From: Euphorbia lathyris | Taxonomy: Eukaryota > Streptophyta > Magnoliopsida > Malpighiales > Euphorbiaceae | Direction of reading: 5' to 3' | Assembly: GCF_963576675.1 (NCBI RefSeq) | Contig: NC_088916.1 | Location: forward strand, 75,657,501 to 75,721,500 | Length of the DNA: 64,000 nucleotides | Part shown: in pieces, positions 21,075-33,414 of the stretch | Layout of the letters: each line of letters starts with the position of its first letter | How positions within the stretch are numbered: position 1 is the first letter of the stretch | Translations under genes and position numbers: made by a program | Notes under the pieces: generated by a model | Databases searched by the model: none | What the model saw: the letters and a program-made list of their open reading frames with translations, nothing else | What the model was told of the DNA's origin: nothing

Positions 21075-22799
21075 TGGATATAAGTTGCTTTTGAGAATTT
21101 ACAACAAATATTTATGGTACACTATTAACCGCCAGCATCACATAGACCAGTCAAGAAAAATTCTAGGATCATTTACATTCTATTATTTATAGAACCACGG
21201 TTACAACCGGTTAACCATTTTAGGTTGGCAACGAACTTACATAAAATAGTTGTCGCGTGCGCTCCATCTCATTTAGGACACAGTCTGATTCTTCTATGGT
21301 AAAAAGTACACATTACACTAAAAGGTAATATTCTTATTACTCATTTCAGCTACGTACTTTTTAGTATCCTTCTTCTTTAGCTTTATTGATGTAAACATCA
21401 GTAGAGTCTCTAGTCCCCGACCCCTCCTTAATCATTTTTCTATCTTACCTCAGGCATCTAAATGACCTCAAGAAGCTCGCCTTATATTATCACACATCAA
21501 ATTAGTGCGGTGAACGTAGATTGAAGAAACAAAGTCATGAGTCAATTAAACAATTCTATTATCCCTATATCATCCAACATCCCTTCGTCATCAAACTAAT
21601 CACTAAGGTCTAAAACCCCTGTAGATGCACATGATATCCCGCTCAAGCCCTTACAGATTAATCTAGAGTTCCGTCTGCATACGGAAGCTTGTTTGGGTTC
21701 TCTAGATCCAGAACAGAGAAAATCCATGGACGAAATTACTAAACATCTCTTCTACAACGTGGGATCTGTGCAGAAATCGGCGAATGCTTCCATATAATAA
21801 AAGAAAGTAAATAGAGAGAAGAAAAAATGCAAAAACTTAATGAGTTTTGGAGAGAAACTTGTAGGAAGCTTGAAGGAAAGAGTGTCCAAAAGAATTCTCA
21901 CAAGTCTAGTTTTCTTCTTTTATAGGCTTCTAAAAGAGGATAGTGAGCCGACATAATAAAAAAGTGGTTATTAACCATTGAACACTTTCAAAGTTACTCA
22001 AAAGTCGAAACGACATCATAAATTCACTCGTTAATGACATCAATTAAAGAAAAAAGGCATGTTGAGTTGATATCTGTTAGGGATTCAAAACGACAGTCAT
22101 TAATTCAGAAGGGTGACATCACGTGATCTGTCAGCATTTAACATAATTCTTTCACACGTCCATCAAGTCGTCCTACCTACTTCACCTAAAGCGTGAGCAA
22201 TACATGATAACACGTCACACAACTACTTTAATCAAATGGAGATTTTCTTCAAACCCTAAAATTGAAGGTAAACTTTGGTGGAAAATAAGGCAAAGCCTCA
22301 TATAAGAGTTTTATGGTTCGGTCATCTATTAGATCGAAGCCTTAAAACACTTCAGTTTGTGTATTTTAGGGGAGGGGGACATCTGATATATAGACAATTA
22401 ATCGTATTATACATGAACCAATGAGAAATTCATTCACTCAACAGCCGTCAATGCCATGTGGACCAGTCAAGAAAGACCTTAGTTCATGCACATTCTACCC
22501 GGATTTTATCCCTTGATTTATGGAAACCATACAACCATTCCAAGTTGAAATCGGACCTTCACCACTGAGCAGCCATCACTTGGGCTCTAATTCATTCAGG
22601 GGATATATACATAATACACAAAATATAACATTTTTATTGCTCATTTGAGCTATATACTTTTCAATATCATTCTCATTTAGTTTTGCTTACTTAAGCATCA
22701 GAGTGGGATTGTTGTTCTTGATATCTTCTTGATCATTTCTCTCCCTTAACCCAGAAATCGAAAGGAACCCAAAAAGCTCACCTCATCTTATCACACGCC
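21075..22799 (+). mobile_element. Short degenerate LTR retrotransposon (LARD/TRIM-like)
   Basis: Two diverged repeats, 21075-21499 and 22384-22799, share ordered blocks (GACCAGTCAAGAAA, TATACTTTT with CATTCTCATTTAG variants, CTCGCCTTATATTATCACAC against CTCACCTCATCTTATCACAC). The first starts TG and ends CA. Just after it, TTAGTGCGGTGAACGTAGA at about 21502-21520 is a worn primer site complementary to tRNA-Phe, the same type as in the Tat element at 52.9 kb; its differences are all G-to-A. Before the second repeat is a polypurine tract (AGGGGAGGGGGA, about 22367-22380). The 880-bp interior has no long ORF. The element is non-autonomous or internally deleted, and old. Confidence 0.65.
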
Positions 22800-23023
22800 G
22801 TGGTATAACAACTAATCAAACCAGGCCCGTCCCTGAACCTGGGCAGGAGGGGCGTCTGCCCAGAGCCCAGGGATGAGAGAGGGTCTAATTCTAGTAATGT
22901 ATAGTACTAAAAGTTTTTAACTATACTTGATTAAATTAAAAATATGTACTTTGATTAAAAACATTGTCATTAGATTCTCTCCAAATTAAAAACGTTGGCA
23001 TTAGATTAAATTCAAAAAAAAAA

Positions 23024-23520
23024 GGCCTAAACCATACGCAGCCTCCTGAACTTGTCACTTTTAGTCATTTTGCCTCCTGAACTTACGAGACGATCCATTT
23101 GTCCCTTCAACTATTTAAAAGTGGTATTAACAACCCCCCTATTTTCATTGTAACGGAAACAAGTATGAGATTTTTTATTGCAAGCACCAAGGTCATAATA
23201 AAAAGGGTTGTGCACTACTAAAATAAGCTGCAAATCAGGTTAGTATAGACAATACACAAGTTCTCTTGTAAAAATTGCATATATGGTTATGCACTACTAA
23301 AACAAGTTCCAAATGAGGTTATATATATGCAGACTAGTTCCAATACTTCCATGAACACTTGTACTAATGTTGGAATTTCATTTTGTTTCCGTTATAATGA
23401 AAATAAGGGGTTGCTAATACCACTTTTAAATAGTTAAGGGGGCAAATAGGTTGTCTCGTAACTTCAGGAGGCAAAATGACCAAAATTGACAAGTTCAGGG
23501 GACTGCATATGGTTTAGGCC
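23024..23520. mobile_element. 497-bp foldback MITE nested in the hAT element
   Basis: It starts GGCCTAAACCATACGCAG and ends CTGCATATGGTTTAGGCC, an almost perfect complement. Inverted similarity continues for about 140 bp (CCTGAACTTGTCA, TTTGCCTCCTGAA, GGTATTAACAACCCC). It sits in an A run (at least 7 A on each side), so the target duplication is hidden. The words 'cctgaacttgt' link it to repeat pieces in LAX introns. Confidence 0.85.
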
Positions 23521-24516
23521 AAAAAAATATATATATTTGATTAAAAATATGGGCATCAGTTACCAAATTTTCTAATTTACCTCAAATTCTTTTCAAATTT
23601 CCTAATAAAAATATTGAACATCAATTCCCTAATTTATCTCAGAGTCTTTCCATAATTATTTCTCCCACCCATCAATCCTAACAAAATTTCTAATTTATCT
23701 CGCACTTATTTAATCGCACTCCAATCCCAAAGAATATTGGACGGTAATATTGTCCTTCATCTTCAGTTCATCTTCAATTCATCAGCTATATAATCAATTT
23801 TGTTCTCTAATACCTCACTGTGAAACTTCCAATTGTTAATAGCCTTTTTTTTATATAAAAAAAAAACTCTATTAGATTCTGATTTATTTTGGTCTTCAGA
23901 TGCAATTTGGAAGAAAAGCATCAAAATATTTCAATTTCAAGAACTTAGCCCCTAAAGCCCGTTAAGTGGGATGATTTTCAGATTTCGTTTTTCATTTTTT
24001 CGTTATCATGCTTTCTGTCATGAAGAGTATAAAATCTATTAGAACTGTTTCATAATTTATTAAATTTGAGAATTTTCCATCTAGAAATGCTCATAGACAT
24101 CATTTTGTATAAGGGTACTTAAAGTAATATAAAAGGTTTTTTTCATATGAAATGTTTTTATTACATCGTTTGTTAAATGTAACAAAAAAAATATCATTTT
24201 TAAATAATATTCTTTTATACAATTGACTTTTCTACTTTATTTTTTAGTGGGTTACTAAACCCAGCCACTAATTTATACTTCTAGCCCCTGGAATAGACCG
24301 AACTACCCTTTGCACTAAATTTGAAAAAACTCAAAACCTCTCAAGAACCCTATACGATTTTTGCTCAAATCCGGACAAATTAGTGAACCGAATCAGGGAT
24401 GGTGACAGAAACCGTAAAGGAAAAGCTAAAATGGTAAGATTTACCGCTTTATTTCGTTGATTTTTAGATCCAATTGAATCTGTTGGTTATTTGAAAAAAA
24501 TCGTCGGAATCGCAGT

Positions 24517-24704
24517 CGGGCGTATGAACATCACGCCCGATCTGCGGTTCGGGCGTATGAGTATCACGCCCGACCAGTGGTGCGGGCGTGATAGCCACAT
24601 GCCCGTACTAGTGGTAGGGTGTGACACTCATACGCCCGAACCACTGATATGGCGTGATACTCATTCGCCCGTCCAGTGGTTCGGGTGTGATTCCCTTACG
24701 CCCC
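24517..24704. repeat. GC-rich array of a 33-bp self-complementary unit, 5' array copy 2
   Basis: This is the same array as 12918-13104, in the same place in intron 1, with scattered substitutions such as GTGCGGGCGTGATAG kept and CGGGTGTGA altered. Unit number is the same. Confidence 0.9.
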
Positions 24705-24719
24705 ACGTTGTTTTTGTAT

Positions 24720-25907
24720 AAAAAAAACATATTATTTAACATTTTAGTTATTTAGTGTAATTTTATAATTTTAGTTTAATTTTAGTATAAATTAAGTATA
24801 GTTTTAGCATGATTTTTATAATTTTATTAATTTAGGGTAATTTTATAAATTTAGTATAAATTTAGTATAAATTGAGTATAACTTTAGTATAATTTAGTAT
24901 AAATTGAGTATAATTTTAGTATAATTTATTATAATTTTATTAATTTAGTGTAATTTATTATTATCATTTGTATTAATTTAGTAGTATTTTAGCATAATTT
25001 TATAAGTTTAGTATAATTTACATTATTTACAATTTTATTAATTTAGTGTAATTTTTTTTGTAGACGGAGCAGCCTACTAGGGGTGGGAAATCCATCCCGT
25101 CATCTGCTCGTCGTCTAGATATGGATGACGAGGATGATACACCACGGCATACGAGATTGCGTGGTATAGATATATCTGGTCGTAGGCGGAGAGGGGCTGC
25201 GACGGAGCAGGTGAGGAGGGGGCCGATTGCGGATCAACCCGATATTCATGGATCAGAGGGGGCGACTGATTTTGAGGACAGAGAGCTTGATAGCGATTCT
25301 TTTCAGGACTACCTGGATGTGGCAGCCCGGTCAGTGCGACAGTCTGCAGTTGCACATGATCGCGAGGTTGAGGAGAGCGATGAGCAGCCGACCCCGGGGA
25401 GACAGCCGACCCAGCGCGTAGGAGGTCGTTTTACGAGTACATGTATTTTTTATAATTTTAGTATAATTTTAGTATATTTTAGTATATTTATAATTTTAGT
25501 ATAACTTTAGTATAACTTTAGTATATTTTAGTATAATTTATTATTTTAGTATAATTTTAGTATAATTTAGGCATATTTTAGTATAATTTATAATTTTAGT
25601 ATATTTTAGTATATTTATAATTTTAGTATAATTTTAGTATATTTATAATTTTAGTATAATTTTAGTATAACTTTAGTATAATTTTAGTATATTTATAATT
25701 TTAGTATAACTTTAGTATATTTTAGTATAATTTATAATTTTAGTATAATTTTAGTATAATTTTAGTATAATTTAGGTATATTTTAGTAGTATTTTAGTAT
25801 AATTTATAATTTTAGTATAATTTAGTAGTATTTTAGTATAATTGTATTATAATTTGGTATATTTTAGTATTTTTTAGGATACTTTAATATAATTTTATAA
25901 TTTTCAG
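24720..25907 (+). repeat. TTTAGTATAA-type simple repeats in PMD introns, copy 2
   Basis: Introns 1 and 2 (24720-25063 and 25443-25907) are filled with the same short AT repeat as in copy 1, longer by several units in each. Confidence 0.8.
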
Positions 25908-27910
25908 GGACAAGCAAACGTCACAAAGCTAGTGAGGACGAAAGCTGGGTAGTTACTGCACCGATTGATGGTGGTCTCGTTGATGGTTCCGTGATTCCTA
26001 GTTTTCTAGGACATGTTGCCTCACGGATGTTGGGAGGAGATATTCGGTCGTTTCTGACATGCTACAACAGATCAACAGCATGCCGAGATTTGTGTCAGTG
26101 GTTTTCTGATGCGTCACCCGAGGTAAGCATAATATAGTGTGTCAACATTTATTGTAATTTGTATTTTTAACTATAAACATAAAAAAACATTCAGTAATTG
26201 TATAAATTGTATTTGTGTCATTTTACAGCTGAGGGAGATGATCGAGAGGACTGGTTTGTCTCACCTTCCACATGCCATGTTCAAGAACCTCGACACTCCA
26301 CTATTGACTGCGTTCGTGGAGCGGTGGCAGCCTGATACGAACTCCTTCCACATGCCATTCGGGGAGATGACTATCCAGTTGTATGATGTGTGGCAGATTC
26401 TTCGAATCCTGATCGACGGTCCGATGGTGTCCGAGTCTCCCCCTACTGACGGGCTTCATGCCATGTGCATGATGATGTTTGGGGTGAGTCAGGCTGAGCT
26501 TCTGTTGCCGACCCGACGTTTATGGGGTGGTGGAGGTGTATTTGTTGGGGCTGTACAAGGGCTTCTGACCGAGGGTAGGGATGACGCTACTCGGGCCACA
26601 GCGTGGATGTGGCTTATGATTGAATCCACTCTGTTTGTTGACAAGAGTGGAGATAGGATTAGGTCGGCCCATCTTGCTGAGGTTTACAGCGGTGTCAGCG
26701 GGGCAGCTGGACTATCATGGGGGTCTACTACACTAGCCATGTTGTACCGGCAGCTGGGGATAGTGAGCAGGGGAGACTGTTCAGGTATATGCGGATGTTT
26801 GACTCTACTGCAGGCATGGATATACGAGTATTTTCCGGTGTTCCGGCCGTATAGAGGAGCTCACTTGATCTCAGCTGACCATGCCCGTGCACTGAGATGG
26901 GAGGTCGGGGTACCAGGCAAGACGATCGCCCGACTAGATACCTTTCGCGGGCAGCTGGACCGTATAACGGTGGTAGAGGTATTTTATAAAATTTTAAAAT
27001 TAATTTAAGTATTATTTATAGTATATTATTATTTTTTTATTGAGTATTACTTTTTTCCAGGTGACGTGGTTGCCTTATGGTCATATCCCCGATGATGATC
27101 GGCTTCGAGTGTCCTATGCCGGTTGGATAGGTGTAGAGACATCGTCGAGCCGTATATGCCCGATCGAGCGCTGCGACAGGTCGGATATATTCAGCCTATC
27201 CCATCTGAGCGTATTAGACCTGATAAAGCAGTACGACCATGGAGATCTATAGCGTATAAGCTCACGCATTCCTTAGTCACAGTTGAGGATACGTGGCGGA
27301 GATTTCCATCGGCTCGGGGCATTGATCGGAGAAGATGCCGACCCGTTGGATACGATCCCACTGCCTGTGAGCCTGCTTATATGGACTGGTATAGGCGACA
27401 TTCGCATCCCCATCTCCTTCATGCAGCACAGGCTGCACCGGTACAGCATGCTCGCGCCAACAGCGAATTTGTAAGTTTATTATTATTTAATATTATTATT
27501 TAGTATTAGTTTATATATGTTTAATTGTTAATATTTATTTATTAATTTTTATTTTTTTCCAGTGGGTTAGCTGGTTGTGGCGTGTCACCCAACTATCGGC
27601 TACCCACCGATCTGACGAGGATGTTCCACGCATTAAGAGGGAGGTGGATGAGTTTATGGATGCGTGGCGTCGGGCGAGCTGAATTTTTATTGTAGAAATT
27701 CATACATTTTAACACTTTTTGTTGTATATATTATATTTACTCTTTTACGTTTATAAATGTTTATGTTTATTAATGTTTATTTTAATTTTTATGTTTTTAA
27801 ATTTTATTTGTTACGTACAATTCTGTAGTTACGGGCTTAACGGCCTATTTACGGGTTTAACGGTCTATTTACGGGTTTAACGAACTATTTACGTGGTTAA
27901 AAAGCTAATT

Positions 27911-28139
27911 TTTTTTGCCAATCCGACACGCGGGCGTGTGGATATCACGCTTCACCGCGTGGTCGGACGTGATATACACACGCCTCACCGCGTGGTCGGA
28001 CGTGATAGCCAACTGCCCGACCTTGCGGTAAGGCGTGGGGCTATCACGTCCGACCACGCGGTGAGGCGTGTATATATCACGTCCGACCACGCGGTGAGGC
28101 GTGATATCCACACGCCCGCGTGTCGGATTGGCAAAAAAA
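27911..28139. repeat. Near-perfect palindrome built from 33-bp units, 3' array copy 2
   Basis: The left arm begins TTTTTTGCCAATCCGACACG and the right arm ends CGTGTCGGATTGGCAAAAAA. It is even more symmetrical than copy 1. The CG-rich core alternates GCGTGGTCGGACGTGATA with its complement. It could fold into a hairpin of about 115 bp per arm. Confidence 0.92.
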
Positions 28140-28315
28140 TTAGAAATTCCCCTCCCAAAACCCATGAAAGGGCATTTTCGTCATTTCACGGGGCTAGGGT
28201 GGGAATTTGGGACTGGGTTTAACAACATCCATTAATTTGTACTTATTTATTAGGGCCCCACTTGGTAACTCGCCCCCAGGGCCTCTAAAATATCAGGATC
28301 GGCCCTGAATCAAAC

Positions 28316-29458
28316 AATTCATCAATTCTATTTAATATGCTTAAATAATGTGTTTTTCATAATCTTATAAGTACATAATTAATTGTGTATTAATCATATA
28401 AAATCAACACAAATAATCTAAAATTAACCGGATGATCAAATAAAAAAAGTGACAAATTCTAAGCACATCACATGGTGAATGGTGATAGTCCAAAAATATC
28501 AAGTGAGGTTTCATTATTTCATATTCCAAAGTTTCAAATTTACAGGCTAATATGACTAAATGTGGCCCATTTCACCCCCTAATGTGGTGAGAAAAGACCA
28601 TTCTTTAATTTAATTTTATTCAATTTATGGGTGGTACTTCCAATTTAATGGATAAAAATGGATTGTATTTTTCATCATTAAATCATGTCACCCTATTCTA
28701 ACTTTCATACATTCATTCAATATCATGATTGGATGCCTAATCCATGGCCCAAAAGAGAAAAAAGACATTTGCATAAAAATGAAAGCCCTAATACATATTT
28801 TCCAATTATTATTATTAGGAAAATGACATTTTGTGGCCTTTATTTTTTTATTAATTATAATTACACATAGAAAAAATAATAATTCTATCATTTATAGAAA
28901 AAATAATACATCTCGACTAAAAAATTACAATCTAAAAGGATGTCAGAAAAATTTGAAACTGTATTTTCAATATTATAGATCGTGATAGAGCAATAATAGA
29001 CAACGTTAGGAAATATTTTTGACATAACGACGGGAAATACTCTCCATCCAGAATCGGCTTCATAGTTTTTTTTTTTCTCTAGAAATGACTTCATTATCTT
29101 TTAATGAGTCAAATCTATGAGATGATAGATAAATCTCTTCTGTTTTTCTATAAAGAAAAATATGATAACACTCATATAGGGAGATTGACGATAATCACTC
29201 ATTCAGGGAGATATACCATAACCACCCATATATGGAGAAAGAATAAGAAAAACTATAAATAAAGAAGAAACTACGAGATCTTCCATAGTAGATCAATAAA
29301 AAAATTTATTCAATATAGAAAAAGAAAAAGAAAGCAAAGAAGAGGCTCTCAAAATCTGGATGAAGAAAACGAAAGTTTCTTAATGGCTAAGTTTATGCCA
29401 AGAGAGAGAACTATCACATTAATGGGGTGATTAATTTATGCCACGAGAGAGAACTATC
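28316..29458. other. AT-rich spacer
   Basis: No gene recognised. Near its right end, the sequence TTTATGCCAAGAGAGAGAAC with its following 15 bp is directly repeated (about 29393 and 29434), just outside the next MITE. Confidence 0.45.
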
Positions 29459-29984
29459 ACATTAATGGAGTAATTAGTATTGGTGGTCATAAAAGTTTGG
29501 ACAATGTTCCCAAAAGTCACAAAAGTTTAATTTGTCTCAATAAAATCACTTAAGTTTGTTTTTATCCCAATAAAATCACTTTGGACGTTTTTCGGTCATT
29601 TTTTCGTCTTTATTGATTACGTGACATCTAATCACACACGTCTCAATACCATGTGACATAATAAAAGAATTTAACCACAAATTAACTCAAGTAAATAAGG
29701 ATTGCCAATTAAAATTTAACCACCAAATTAACCTACGTGGAATATCGATTATCAATTAAAATATGCAGTTACATTTTTTTTAATATGTCAGGTGGCGCTG
29801 ATGTGAAATTGAGATACCACGTGAGCAATATCAGTGAAATAATGATTGAAAAACGTCCAAAGTGACTTTATTGGAACAAAAATAAACTTAAATGATTTTA
29901 TTGAGACAAATTAAACTTTTGTGACTTTTTGAAAATATTGTCCAAACTTTTATGACTATCTGTGCTAATTACCCCATATTAATG
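29459..29984. mobile_element. 508-bp foldback MITE with 9-bp target duplication
   Basis: Element 29468-29975. Its inverted ends (GAGTAATTAGTATTGG... against GGGGTAATTAGCACAG...) continue for about 130 bp through AAAAGTTTGGACAAT, TTTGTCTCAATAAAATCA and CTTTGGACGTTTTTC. Flanks are ACATTAATG (29459-29467) and ATATTAATG (29976-29984), 8 of 9 matching. Non-coding. Confidence 0.8.
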
Positions 29985-30515
29985 AATTTTATTCCTTTTA
30001 TCTTATTTTTAAAGATTCCAGAACAGTTATTTATATCTATACAATTACAGTGAAATTTGAACAATTTTAAGTCAGAACTATAAAGAAAATAAAAGTTCTA
30101 ATTAATTTAGCAAAGGGGTTCAATGTATGTTTTTATAATGAATTGAGGGCTTAATATATTAAATTGAAAGTTTGAGGTTCAATTAAGAAAAATCAGAAAA
30201 GGAGGGACTTAAAATGCTTTTTTTCTAAGATCATTGAAAACAGAATAAAAGGTGTCAAATATTTTTAGGAAGACAGTTGTCACACGTGTGGTACTAATCA
30301 TGTTTAGCACTAACACCCACCCCTAAGTAATCATTCACTCCAATTTAACCCTAAACACACCTTCCCATCCTACTCTTTTTTTATATCTAACTATATAATA
30401 ATTATAATGAAAATGCTAATTATGACTAATTAAAATATTAATAATGGCTTAATAGGTAATACATCATTCACTCCTGAACTTGTTCAAAAAGTTTGATTGA
30501 TGTTCTGAACTTTTA
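29985..30515. other. AT-rich spacer
   Basis: Nothing gene-like seen. Confidence 0.5.
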
Positions 30516-30518
30516 AAG

Positions 30519-31395
30519 GGTGTTTGGTTTGCGCATAGGTAACAAAATGGAATCAAGAAATGAAACAAGGAGAAATGAATGGAATGACCTTAATTCTCAT
30601 ATCCGTTTGTTTCAGTTACACAAAAAGAATGATATGTCTCTGATTTCCTCTATAACTGTTTGGTTCAAATAAGGCAATAAATCAGAGTAGTTTTTTTTTA
30701 AACAACAATTTCTATATATACATGTGTTTGTATTAATAAAAATATAAGAATTAAAACCAATTAATTTAACTATTAATATCAAAAGATGATGAAATAGAGG
30801 AAACTGAAATAAGTTTAATAAAAAAAATGTATAAATATTCTATTTTTAAAAGAAAATAATTAAAAATAAACATTAAAACTGAATAATATGATAAAAGAAA
30901 AAAATTGGTCAAAATTATTTTTCAGAGTAAAAAAGTAAAAATAAATCAGTATAGGATCAAAAGTGAAATTAGTCTTAAGATAAAAATATATAAAATAAAT
31001 AACTACAAAGATGAAAACAAAAATCAAAAAGTAAAATTTAGTAAATTTTTTTTTTTGAGAAAAAAGTTAAAAATATATAAGTACAAGGATCAAAAGTGAA
31101 ATTAATCCAAAGATAAAAAATTAAATATAAATAAATATATGGACCAAAATAAATATTAAAAAGTAAAATAGAGAGTAAAGTAGAATTTTATAAAGATGGT
31201 AGAAGTTCAAGTTAGTAAGAGAGTGGAAATAGAATAGAAAACCTTAGCGGAGTTGAGGAATGAAATTAGAGGAGTTAGAGGTAAACGCAGAACTAAAAAA
31301 TAAAATAAAGGGAATAATTGAATTAATAAAATAAATATCAATAAACGGAATAAATTCTCTCATTTCCCTTATCTTTTCTTGATACCCCAAAACAA
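30519..31395. mobile_element. Possible hAT- or Tourist-like non-autonomous element
   Basis: The left end GGGTGTTTGGTTTG and the right end CAAAACAAACGTTCC are imperfect complements, and ATGGAATCAAGAAATG near the left end pairs with words near the right end. TTAAAG lies on both sides. The interior is A-rich with no domain; its ORFs are low-complexity Lys/Ile stretches. Confidence 0.5.
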
Positions 31396-31399
31396 ACGT

Positions 31400-33410
31400 T
31401 CCTTAAAGTGTTTCGATAGCCCATCAACTTGCTTAAAATCTTCCCACAACCCATTAACTTGCTTAAAATATAATCTATTAATTATTCGATGGTTAAAAAA
31501 AACAGTTATATGTGAAAGGTGCATTGGACGCATTTTAAAATGTTATTACGTATTCATAGAATATGTTAAAACATATTAAAAATAGAAGTTCTTACCTACT
31601 TAACTGTAAAACTTGTCATTTCTAATATTAGAATTTCATATATCGACTTTGGTCGTTTTACTTTTTTTTTTTTTAGTGCTTGCAATATTTCTGTATGTAA
31701 CTTACTTTTTTTTTATAACTAAATGATTAATTAACTACATTTTACCTAAGTTGATGTGACTATTCGAATATATTATACAAGTTGAAGGGTATCATGACAT
31801 TTTAAAAGTTGAGAGTTCATAAAGGGCATTTTGGTAATTCTAAAAGAGGCATTTGGTGGGCTACCCCACTCGTGCAATGCATGAGAGCTTTGGGTCCACT
31901 AAGCTCCTAAAGCCCATAAAGGGGAAGAAAGAAAAAAAACAATGAAATTAATTTGTCACATAAACAAAGAATTTCAGTGCATTTCAGCCTAAAAAAAGGA
32001 AAGAATTTCAATGCAATTTTCACTTTTACATTTTGTTATACATGAACTGTGTGCATTTGTAATATATACCAAGATTGTCAAATATATTAGGCGCTAGTCG
32101 GATCTTCGAGAATTAATCGGAGATTAGTCAGAGATTAATCGAATTTGTATTTTTATATCTTTTTATTTTTAGAATCACAATTAAATTCAATTAAAATATG
32201 TACAGTACTATTTAAAAATATGTATATTTGTACTATATATCTTTAAAATATGTAAAAATTAATGTTTATACATTTAATATGATCATGTGAGACTGGGTTA
32301 TGTGCTAAAGTTATTGTAGACTGATTATCACAATGCATTATGATAGGGTGAAAGTAAAAGAAAATTGAAGCTAAAATTACACATAAATGAAATGAAAATG
32401 AGATTGATACCTAGGGTTTCATCCCCACTAACATACAGAGAGTGTATTTTGTTAACCAAATGCAGATTTAATAATATGGAGATATAAAGACACAACATAC
32501 TAATTCCAGAGGAAGAAACCCTAAACAAATACTTAAATAAACCATAAACAAATACTTACGAAGATGGAGTCGACTTGATAATGCATGAGGAAGAAGACGA
32601 ATTCGGATACCATGGAGATGGAGAAACCGGATATAAGATTAGGTTTTTCAGAGCCGATGAAGAAGGTGAGTGTGAAACAATTAGGTTTTTATATCCCGTA
32701 TAAAATTTGAGCGCATTTTTAACTTTGAAAAAAAAAATTGCTCCCCCGCGAAACTTAAAGTTTTGCCATTTTTTAGTTTTCACACAACAATGATTTATAA
32801 ATAGTGTCATCTGATAATGATGTATCTTTTCGGTTAAAATCAAGTTTTTATGGGATGATAAACGTGTGTCATCATAAAACCGTAGGTAAATTGAGGTTTT
32901 TTTGCACTTAAGCTTTCAGATTACATATATTTAAAAAATTGTCACTAAAAACAATAAAATGACAGGAAAAAAAAATATCCGCCATATATCTTGTGTCATC
33001 TGAAAAGGAAAATAGCATAATGAATGATAAAGAGGAACATCATATATTAGCTAATAAAAAGCAAAAAAAAAAAAAAAGTATTCTTAACAACAATTATTCT
33101 GTTTGTTTTGCAAGGCGACAAGAGAACGGGGTGACTTACTCTTTATCAAAGTCTTCTCTTTCTTATTCTTGTCCCATGTTTTTTTGATGTTCCGTCTTTT
33201 TTGCAATCTGTACTTAACATTGATTGTCCGGTAGAGGCTTATTAAATGCATTCTTTTCGGAAAAAGAAGGAAACAAATAATTGTTTATCCCAAATACTAT
33301 TATGTAATTAGCGTAATACCCTTCATTTTGATATTTACTTTAACAACATTCTATCCAAATATGTTTTTAGTGTTCAAAACCTTTAGTAAAATTAGTTGTT
33401 TGACATATAG
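31400..33410. other. AT-rich spacer with unassigned short frames
   Basis: Poly-purine and poly-T rich. On the minus strand near 32607-32554, an ATG starts MVSEFVFFLMHYQVDSIF and reaches a perfect donor (GTAAGT), as if it were a first exon, but no second exon was found. The words TGTGTCATC / GTGTCATCTGA recur at 32803, 32868 and 32991, perhaps subterminal repeats of a transposon. Confidence 0.35.
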
Positions 33411-33414
33411 AGGG

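Larger units (their letters stand above)
24395..27682 (+). pseudogene. Plant mobile domain (MAIN/MAIL-like) gene, copy 2, nearly intact
   Basis: The six exons are 24395-24433, 25064-25442, 25908-26122, 26229-26978, 27061-27470 and 27563-27682. Exon 3 (SVIPSFLGHVASRMLGG, RSTACRDLCQWFSDASPE) and the 750-bp exon 4 are fully open, and exon 4 carries the whole PMD core. The tail exon reads WVSWLWRVTQLSATH and ends MDAWRRAS. Two lesions are seen: the ATG of exon 1 is AGG (24395-24397), and exon 5 has lost one base near 27129, which moves GGWIG out of frame before the RDIVEPYMPDRAL block. The lesions differ from those of copy 1, so both copies decayed independently from an intact parent. As PMD genes elsewhere function in silencing, expression of a truncated form from a later ATG is possible but unproven. 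Confidence 0.8.
24247..28230 (+). mobile_element. TIR element carrying a plant mobile domain gene, copy 2
   Basis: This is a 3984-bp sister of the element at 12648-16483, colinear throughout and with the same ends (GTGGGTTACTAAACCCAGCC and the complement of GGATGTTGTTAAACCCAG). It lies close to the right end of the hAT element. The target duplication is not clean: ACTTTATTTTTTA on the left resembles ACTTATTTATTA about 10 bp beyond the right end. Most length difference from copy 1 is in the intron repeats. Confidence 0.8.
22814..28315. mobile_element. hAT-type transposon, disrupted by nested elements
   Basis: The element 22822-28307 begins CAGGCCCGTCCCTGA and ends with the complement of CAGGGCCGATCCTGA, with 12 of 15 positions matching. 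It is flanked by an exact 8-bp duplication, AATCAAAC (22814-22821 and 28308-28315). Both are hAT hallmarks. The body holds a foldback element at 23024-23520 and PMD element copy 2 at 24247-28230. What is left of the hAT itself is only about 1 kb, without a recognisable transposase, so it was probably non-autonomous before being hit. Near 23900 a short frame starts MQFGRKASK but stops quickly. Confidence 0.82.

Noticed and set aside
30905..31099. Lys/Ile-rich ORF
   Set aside because: Low-complexity translation of A-rich transposon interior.
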